Assembly (NCBI GenBank): GCA_964410215.1
Contig: CAYPHA010000113.1
Location: 1-10,294 of the forward strand
Direction of reading: 5' to 3'
DNA length: 10,294 bases
Source: CAYPHA01 sp964410215
GTDB lineage: Bacteria > Calditrichota > Calditrichia > Calditrichales > CAYPHA01
Shown: piece by piece, positions 5,708-10,294 of the stretch
How positions within the stretch are numbered: the first letter of the stretch is position 1
How the letters are laid out: each line of letters starts with the position of its first letter
Program-made: the position numbers and the translations under genes
Notes under the pieces: generated by a model
Databases searched by the model: none
Told to the model about the DNA's origin: nothing
Seen by the model: the letters and a program-made list of their open reading frames with translations, nothing else

Positions 5708-6090
5708 AATACTTACTCGATACGCATTCCCTGCTATGGATAATCACTGACGACCCAAGGCTCAGTAAAAATGCACAGGACATTTATCTTGACAGTGAAA
5801 ATGGCATATTCCTCAGTATGGCCAGCATTTGGGAACTTGCCATCAAATCGAGTCTGGAAAAAATATCATTGGAAAAGCCGCTTGATGAATTTGTTTCCGA
5901 GCATGTCCATGGAAATAACATCGAAATATTAGATATTAAACTTCCCCATGTCCTCCGAATTGAAAAATTGCCGTTTAATCATAGAGATCCTTTCGATAGG
6001 TTAATTATCGCACAGTCGATAGAAGATAACCTTCCAATTTTGGGAGGAGATAAAGTATTCGATTTATATAAAATAAAACGTATTTGGTAA
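5704..6090 (+). CDS. PIN-domain ribonuclease toxin (VapC-like)
   Basis: A 128-aa PIN-domain toxin starting with GTG. Acidic metal-site residues are in place: D6 in LLDTHSLLW, E44 in SIWELAIK, D95 and D98 in HRDPFDRLIIAQ, and D116 in GGDKVFD near the end. These are the hallmarks of the short PIN subgroup that pairs with Phd-type antitoxins; members cut tRNA or rRNA in a Mg-dependent way, but the target cannot be told from sequence. Full length, no disruption, so likely active. The stop at 6088-6090 lies 18 bp before attC site 6, and the two genes form one cassette. Confidence 0.9.
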   Translation: MKYLLDTHSLLWIITDDPRLSKNAQDIYLDSENGIFLSMASIWELAIKSSLEKISLEKPLDEFVSEHVHGNNIEILDIKLPHVLRIEKLPFNHRDPFDRLIIAQSIEDNLPILGGDKVFDLYKIKRIW

Positions 6091-6108
6091 TCGATTTAGC
6101 GTGCTGAG

Positions 6109-6218
6109 GGCAAATAACAGTTCACTGGAGCTGACGGATTCAGCCGTGAGGTTCTACGGAAAACCGTGCGCAGGCTTTATTCTAAGCAGTGCCTGCTCTG
6201 TTGCACCCGGTGTTAAAC
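6109..6218 (+). other. attC-like site 6, last of the array (110 bp)
   Basis: The R'' side GGCAAATAAC (6109-6118) is a perfect complement of the cassette opening at 5371. R' GTTAAAC (6212-6218) fits GTTRRRY exactly, and its GTT pairs with the AAC of R''. Internal hairpins: ACGG/CCGT (6134-6137 with 6144-6147), ACGG/CCGT (6156-6159 with 6164-6167) and GCAGGC/GCCTGC (6170-6175 with 6191-6196). The long central stem is less clear than in sites 2, 3 and 5. It forms the boundary with the rhamnose block: no complement of its R' occurs downstream in the window. Confidence 0.55.
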
Positions 6219-6243
6219 CCGAACGATTAATTCAAATGCGTGA

Positions 6244-6249
6244 TATAAT
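6244..6249 (+). promoter_or_regulatory. Consensus -10 box before the rhamnose block
   Basis: TATAAT matches the sigma-70 -10 consensus exactly, 15 bp before the permease ATG at 6265. No -35 match lies 16-18 bp upstream. Transcription from it would begin near 6256, inside the SD AAAGGAAG (6254-6261), leaving almost no leader. If real it would be activator-dependent or would serve the inner start at 6283; chance is also possible. Confidence 0.3.
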
Positions 6250-6264
6250 AAAGAAAGGAAGCTA

Positions 6265-7674
6265 ATGGCACAAGGGCGTATTATGAAAAACCTGGACTCG
6301 GTGGTTGAATTCGAACGGGAACCGGTTCCTGAAAAAGAGTGGAAAGGCTGGGGCAGCTTTATCGGTATGTATGCCGGGGAACACACGGCCGGTACGGAAT
6401 TCGTCATTGGACCGCTTTTTGTCGCCCACGGTGTCGGAGCCGGCGATCTGATTCTCGGGCTGCTGCTCGGAAACTTTCTGGCCGTGCTGAGCTGGGCCTT
6501 TATGTGCGCTCCGATTGCGGTCAAATACCGGATTACCCTTTACTATATGCTTGAAAAAATTGCCGGTGCGCGGCTGACCATGGTGTATAACGCAGTCAAT
6601 GCCCTGATGTTCTGTTTTCTGGCCGGCGCCATGATTGCCGTTTCGGCAACCGCGGTCGGTATTCCTTTCAATATAAGTATGCCGACTCTTCACGACTGGC
6701 TGCCCGGAACCATTGGATGGATCATCACTGTCATCCTGGTCGGCGCCGTCACAACGTTTGTTGCCATGTTCGGCTACAACCAGATCTCACGCTTTGCCAA
6801 TATCGCCGCCCCCTGGATGATCCTTGTCTTTATAGCGGCGGCTGTTGCCGTACTCCCGGAATTGGGCGTCACCTCGGTTTCGGATTTCTGGACGGTTGCC
6901 GGTGAGAAAATATGGACGGGGACACCGCTGGAAGGCCAGAGTACATTCACTTTCTGGCATGTCCTCTTTTTCGCCTGGTTTGTCAATATGGCCATGCACA
7001 TCGGTATGGCTGACATGTCCATACTGCGCTATGCGCGCAAATGGTATTACGGGCTGTCTTCGGCAACGGGAATGTATGTGGGACACTACATTGCCTGGAT
7101 CGCTTCCGGTATCCTTTATTCGCTGTTCCTGATTGAATCCGGTTTCAGTACCGAGTTCGCCCCCGGTCCCGTAGCCTACCGGGCGGCCGGTCTTGCCGGC
7201 GCCATCTGCGTCATCATCGCCGGCTGGACGACGGCCAATCCAACGATTTACCGGGCAGGCCTCGCCCTGCAGGCTATCCGGCCCCGGTGGAAAACATGGC
7301 GGGTCACCATGGTTGTCGGTGGTATCACGACAATGGCGGCGCTGTTCCCGGCCCTGGTCATGAAACTGCTTGAATTTGTGGCATTGTACGGACTCGTGCT
7401 TATGCCCATGGGAGCGGTTATCTTCATGGATGTACATGTTTTGCCCAGATTTGGCCTAACGGGATTCTATGCGGAACGCTATGGTAAAGTATTCAATCCG
7501 GCAGCGGCTGCCGCCTGGATCATTACACTCTTATTAAGTATCCTATTGAATCAGACGGCGGGCGTGGAAATTTTCTTCCTCGGCCTTCCCGGCTGGTTCA
7601 TTGCAAGCCTGTTGTATATCTTGGGCAGCCGGCTGATACAGAAACGTGCAACAAATCAGGGATATGTATTATGA
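6265..7674 (+). CDS. NCS1-like cation-coupled permease, probable L-rhamnose or rhamnoside importer
   Basis: A 469-aa inner-membrane protein with about 12 predicted helices (roughly residues 43-60, 63-84, 105-133, 148-170, 180-200, 228-250, 270-292, 308-327, 346-365, 369-389, 413-430, 435-456). The N-terminus carries GMYAGEHTAGTEFVIGP, and helix 8 contains GWTTANPTIYRAGLALQ, like the substrate-site region of the nucleobase:cation symporter-1 (purine-cytosine permease) family. That family usually moves nucleobases, hydantoins or vitamins; its position before rhaA suggests a sugar substrate here, which is inference. Start 6265 has SD AAAGGAAG; M7 at 6283 is the alternative. The stop overlaps the next gene by 4 bp. 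Base use is clearly GC-richer than in the cassettes. Confidence 0.85.
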   Translation: MAQGRIMKNLDSVVEFEREPVPEKEWKGWGSFIGMYAGEHTAGTEFVIGPLFVAHGVGAGDLILGLLLGNFLAVLSWAFMCAPIAVKYRITLYYMLEKIAGARLTMVYNAVNALMFCFLAGAMIAVSATAVGIPFNISMPTLHDWLPGTIGWIITVILVGAVTTFVAMFGYNQISRFANIAAPWMILVFIAAAVAVLPELGVTSVSDFWTVAGEKIWTGTPLEGQSTFTFWHVLFFAWFVNMAMHIGMADMSILRYARKWYYGLSSATGMYVGHYIAWIASGILYSLFLIESGFSTEFAPGPVAYRAAGLAGAICVIIAGWTTANPTIYRAGLALQAIRPRWKTWRVTMVVGGITTMAALFPALVMKLLEFVALYGLVLMPMGAVIFMDVHVLPRFGLTGFYAERYGKVFNPAAAAAWIITLLLSILLNQTAGVEIFFLGLPGWFIASLLYILGSRLIQKRATNQGYVL

Positions 7675-7847
7675 GAACGTTATTGATAATCCTGTCGTTT
7701 TGCGGACTGGCATTCACGGTAATTCCATCGATGCTCGTATTCGGCGGTTTTATTTCGTTTGACGACAATAAAACACTGATGCTGGCCGGTACGGTTCTCT
7801 GGTTCCTGACAGCGCCGTTCTGGCTGAAAAAAAAGGAAACCGTTTAA
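7671..7847 (+). CDS. 58-aa two-helix membrane microprotein overlapping the permease
   Basis: The ATG at 7671 overlaps the permease stop (ATGA). The product is 58 residues: a hydrophobic helix at about 3-27 (LLIILSFCGLAFTVIPSMLV), a short acidic loop (SFDDNKT), a second helix at about 37-51 (MLAGTVLWFLTAPFW) and a basic end (KKKETV). It ends 23 bp before rhaA. The tight overlap and matched composition argue for a real gene, perhaps a small subunit or stability factor of the permease, as small partners exist for some sodium-coupled carriers. I do not recognise a named family, and the role is inferred from position only. Confidence 0.7.
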   Translation: MRTLLIILSFCGLAFTVIPSMLVFGGFISFDDNKTLMLAGTVLWFLTAPFWLKKKETV

Positions 7848-7870
7848 AGGAAAAAGGAGTCGACCTTTCT

Positions 7871-9139
7871 ATGAAACGAACCATTGCAGATATCGAAAAG
7901 ATATACGAGATGGCCCGTGACCGCTATGGTGAAATGGGTGTGAATACTGAAAACGTTCTGGATATGCTGAAAGAAGTGCCCATATCGATGCAATGCTGGC
8001 AGGGTGATGATGTCGGTGGATTTGAAAATGTGGACAGTGCTTCCGGCGGCGGCATCCAGGCTACGGGAAACTTTCCAGGAAAAGCCCGAAACGCCGGTGA
8101 GCTCAGAGCCGATCTTGAAAAAGCGCTGAGCATGATTCCCGGGACACACCGTGTTAATCTGCACGCCATGTACGCGGAAACCGGTGGGAAACGGGTTGAC
8201 CGGGACGCGCTGCTGCCGGAACATTTCCGAAACTGGATGGATTGGGCCCGGGAACATAAGCTGGGGATCGATTTTAATCCCACATTTTTTGCCCATCCCA
8301 TGGCAGACAGCGGATTTACCCTGTCCAGTCGTGATAAGACCGTCCGGAATTTCTGGATTAACCATGGTATAGCCTGCCGGAAAATCGGAGAAGCATTCGG
8401 CCGGGAACTGGGCACGCCCTGTGTAACCAATTTCTGGATTCCGGATGGCTATAAAGACTTACCGGCGGACCGTAAAACCCCGCGGCTCATTCTTGAAGAA
8501 GCCCTCGATACGATATTCGCGGAAAAAATCAATCCGGCCCGGAACCTTGATTCCGTGGAATCGAAACTTTTTGGCATTGGTTCGGAAAGCTATGTGGTCG
8601 GCTCTCATGAATTCTATCTGGGGTATGCCCTCAGGAATAACAAATTGCTCTGTCTCGATTCCGGTCATTTTCATCCCACCGAAACGATTGCGGACAAAAT
8701 TTCTTCCGTTCTGAATTTTATCGATGAGATTCTGCTGCACGTCAGTCGTGGTGTGCGCTGGGACAGTGATCATATCGTTCTGCTGACCGATGATATCTAT
8801 GATATCGCCCGGGAACTGGTCCGGGGTGATTTCCTGAAGCGGGTACATATCGGTCTGGATTTTTTCGATGCCAGTGTGAATAGGGTTGCCGCCTGGGTTA
8901 TCGGTATGCGCAGTATGATTAAAGCCCTTTTATTTGCCCTGCTGGAGCCGCGAGAGCAGCTTCAGAAATATGAAGAGGAAGGGGATTACACATCCCGGCT
9001 GGCATTGATGGAAGAAATGAAGACCATGCCGTTCGGCGCGGTCTGGGATTATTACTGCTTTAAACATGATGTGCCGGATGGCCTGTACTGGCTGGACGAG
9101 GTCCAAAATTACGAAAAAACGATTCTGTCAAAACGGTAA
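7871..9139 (+). CDS. rhaA: L-rhamnose isomerase (E. coli RhaA type)
   Basis: A 422-aa cytoplasmic enzyme converting L-rhamnose to L-rhamnulose, first step of the kinase/aldolase pathway. It aligns end to end with E. coli RhaA as I recall it: VPISMQCWQGDDVGGFEN near the start, GGIQATGNFPGKARNAGELR, VESKLFGIGSESYVVGSHEF and HIGLDFFDASVNR. Metal ligands are conserved with a constant offset of -4 from E. coli: structural site E230, D263, H290, D330; catalytic site H266, D298, D300 (CLDSGHFHPTE, WDSDH). SD AAGGAG (7854-7859) supports the ATG at 7871. Kinase (rhaB) and aldolase (rhaD) are not in the window. Confidence is very high, and the residues seen suggest it is active. Confidence 0.98.
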   Translation: MKRTIADIEKIYEMARDRYGEMGVNTENVLDMLKEVPISMQCWQGDDVGGFENVDSASGGGIQATGNFPGKARNAGELRADLEKALSMIPGTHRVNLHAMYAETGGKRVDRDALLPEHFRNWMDWAREHKLGIDFNPTFFAHPMADSGFTLSSRDKTVRNFWINHGIACRKIGEAFGRELGTPCVTNFWIPDGYKDLPADRKTPRLILEEALDTIFAEKINPARNLDSVESKLFGIGSESYVVGSHEFYLGYALRNNKLLCLDSGHFHPTETIADKISSVLNFIDEILLHVSRGVRWDSDHIVLLTDDIYDIARELVRGDFLKRVHIGLDFFDASVNRVAAWVIGMRSMIKALLFALLEPREQLQKYEEEGDYTSRLALMEEMKTMPFGAVWDYYCFKHDVPDGLYWLDEVQNYEKTILSKR

Positions 9140-9213
9140 CGTTGCGCTTACATTCCGCAAATCCCTGTCCAAATCGAAGGACAAACCGGGTATCAATGAA
9201 AAGAGAGGTGTCC

Positions 9214-10254
9214 ATGAAAAGCTCTCCGGTTATTCTGCTGTTTTTATTTTCCTGTGGTCTGATTATTTCCTGTTCCGATGAGGGGGATTATTCCGGTTTC
9301 TCCGAAACTGAACTGTTTACAGCACCATCCAAATCGGTGCACACCCGCTGGGTCAGCCCTGAAAATCCGGATGGCGCCAAAGGAAAAGGCGGTCTGACAA
9401 ATGAAGGTGCCAAAGGGAATGCTTTCTATGTCATCACACCGGGTGAAACGAAGGTGATTCTCGATGTCAGGGGCGCGGGGATCATCAACCGGATGTGGCT
9501 GAGTGGCACCCTGGGAAAAAATGCCGAGCAGCGACGGGCCGTTCGTATCGATATGTACTGGGACGGTACTGTAAATCCGGCGGTTTCAGCACCGATCGGT
9601 GATTTTTTTGGCATTGCGCATGGCTTGATTGCACGTTATGATAATGCATTGTTTTCCAGCCCCGAAGCCCGCTCGTTCAATTTTACCATACCCATGCCTT
9701 TCCGGAAATCCGCTTATATTACGGTAACGAATGAATCATCGTCGGAGCTCTGGCTGTGGTATGATATCAATTATCTTATCATGGATAAATTGCCGGACAA
9801 TGCCCTGTATTTTCACACCTGGTGGAACCGGGATCTGAAGACGGATGTCGGAGTCGATTATGAAATCCTCCCAAAAGTCGAAGGAACCGGTCGCTTTATC
9901 GGTGCGAACATCGGCGTCATTGGCGATCCGAAATACGGCACGACCTGGTTTGGAGAAGGGGAGGTGAAACTATACCTGGACGGCGATATGGAACATCCCA
10001 CGCTGGTGGGAACCGGAACGGAGGATTATATCGGGAGTGGATGGGGGCAGGGCGCATATGCCAGCCGGTATTTTGGCTCACTGTTCTCAGTACCGGAGCA
10101 TGGCGTATACGCGTTTTACCGGTACCATATCCCGGACCCCGTCTATTTTCACCAGGATTGCCGGGTGACCATACAACAGATGGGAAATGCCAATAAACCG
10201 AAAATACTAGAGATGAGTATCCATCCGGTGAAGTACGTGTTGCAACGGGATTAA
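9214..10254 (+). CDS. GH172 (DUF2961) lipoprotein, probable exo-glycosidase
   Basis: A 346-aa exported lipoprotein. The signal peptide MKSSPVILLFLFSCGLIISC ends in a lipobox (IISC, lipidated C20). The start at 9214 is chosen for SD AGAGAGG and because it places the signal at the very N-terminus; upstream in-frame starts at 9142 (TTG) and 9196 lack this. The DUF2961/GH172 domain spans about residues 40-330: LTNEGAKGNAFYVI, GAGIINRMWL, APIGDFFG and GTGTEDYIGSGWGQGAYASR. Likely catalytic acids are E248 (WFGEG) and E270 (GTGTED), about 21 apart as in characterised members, which act on furanosides. It follows rhaA by 74 bp on the same strand. The C-terminus is short: most relatives continue past the VTIQQMG strand. 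Substrate unknown. Confidence 0.85.
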   Translation: MKSSPVILLFLFSCGLIISCSDEGDYSGFSETELFTAPSKSVHTRWVSPENPDGAKGKGGLTNEGAKGNAFYVITPGETKVILDVRGAGIINRMWLSGTLGKNAEQRRAVRIDMYWDGTVNPAVSAPIGDFFGIAHGLIARYDNALFSSPEARSFNFTIPMPFRKSAYITVTNESSSELWLWYDINYLIMDKLPDNALYFHTWWNRDLKTDVGVDYEILPKVEGTGRFIGANIGVIGDPKYGTTWFGEGEVKLYLDGDMEHPTLVGTGTEDYIGSGWGQGAYASRYFGSLFSVPEHGVYAFYRYHIPDPVYFHQDCRVTIQQMGNANKPKILEMSIHPVKYVLQRD

Positions 10255-10294
10255 TTTGACCAGTTGGCGGGCAGTAATTCTTCCAGTTGGTTGT
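10255..10294. other. Gene-free right edge
   Basis: Forty bases after the GH172 stop. The same frame stays open after the TAA (FDQLAGSNSSSWL), so a longer ancestral reading frame is possible. No terminator hairpin is visible before the window ends. Confidence 0.3.

Larger units (their letters stand above)
2239..6218 (+). mobile_element. Integron-type gene-cassette cluster without an integrase (CALIN-like)
   Basis: Six attC-like sites plus one remnant separate short, co-oriented, AT-rich genes. Cassette opening bases versus the R'' box closing the same cassette: higBA GTTGGAAC (2344) against GTGCCAAG (3043), 6 of 8; 67-aa gene GTTAGGC (3113) against GCTTAAC (3357), one G:T wobble; PD40 gene GTTTGAGC (3972) against GCTCAAAA (5115), 7 of 8; PIN pair GTTATTTGCC (5371) against GGCAAATAAC (6109), 10 of 10. 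The hicBA cassette matches only loosely. This pattern is what IntI-mediated cassette capture leaves behind. No IntI is in view; the integrase could lie outside the window or be lost. Confidence 0.75.

Noticed and set aside
2239..6218. A CRISPR array, because of repeated intergenic folds
   Set aside because: The folds differ in sequence and length (61-132 bp) and lie between genes at irregular distances; there are no identical short repeats.
6787..7437. 216-aa open frame on the minus strand inside the permease
   Set aside because: Antisense shadow of a GC-rich membrane-protein gene; low-complexity composition and no domain.
7844..8848. Several long minus-strand frames opposite rhaA
   Set aside because: rhaA is conserved along its whole length; the opposing frames are by-products of its codon use.
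9140..9213. Terminator between rhaA and the GH172 gene
   Set aside because: No GC-rich hairpin followed by a T run was found; the two genes are probably co-transcribed.

Overview
The window reads as a Gram-negative chromosome: there is a lipoprotein signal sequence, E. coli-type rhamnose isomerase, clear Shine-Dalgarno (SD) sites and the standard code. Genus cannot be read from it. A marine or sediment lineage of the FCB superphylum (Calditrichota/Marinimicrobiota/KSB1-like) is a guess from the mix of IS91, attC sites and a GH172 lipoprotein.

There are three regions. (1) 1-2170, minus strand: an IS91-like element with two overlapping genes, a tyrosine recombinase (1202-2110) followed by an HUH/Y2 transposase (123-1205). 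A perfect 14-bp inverted repeat covers the recombinase start region. (2) 2239-6218, plus strand, AT-rich: small genes separated by integron attC-like sites with no integron integrase in view, i.e. a CALIN-type cassette cluster. The cassettes are higBA (higB broken by one in-frame TGA), a 67-aa membrane protein, hicBA, a six-repeat PD40/TolB-like propeller, a truncated signal-peptide ORF and a Phd/PIN toxin-antitoxin pair. I read six attC-like sites plus one remnant. The main support is that the bases opening several cassettes are complementary to the R'' box that closes the same cassette, as the cassette mechanism predicts. (3) 6265-10254, plus strand, more GC-rich: an L-rhamnose utilisation block with an NCS1-like permease, an overlapping 58-aa membrane microprotein, L-rhamnose isomerase (rhaA) and a GH172/DUF2961 lipoprotein.

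How they work together: the cassette region is accessory DNA whose three toxin-antitoxin systems (two intact) probably stabilise it, and the IS91-like element has landed in or beside its upstream edge. The rhamnose block looks like a co-oriented catabolic operon: the lipoprotein glycosidase would release sugar outside, the permease (with its small partner) would import it, and RhaA would convert L-rhamnose to L-rhamnulose. Kinase, aldolase and regulator are not in the window. No tRNA, rRNA, CRISPR array or convincing terminator was seen.
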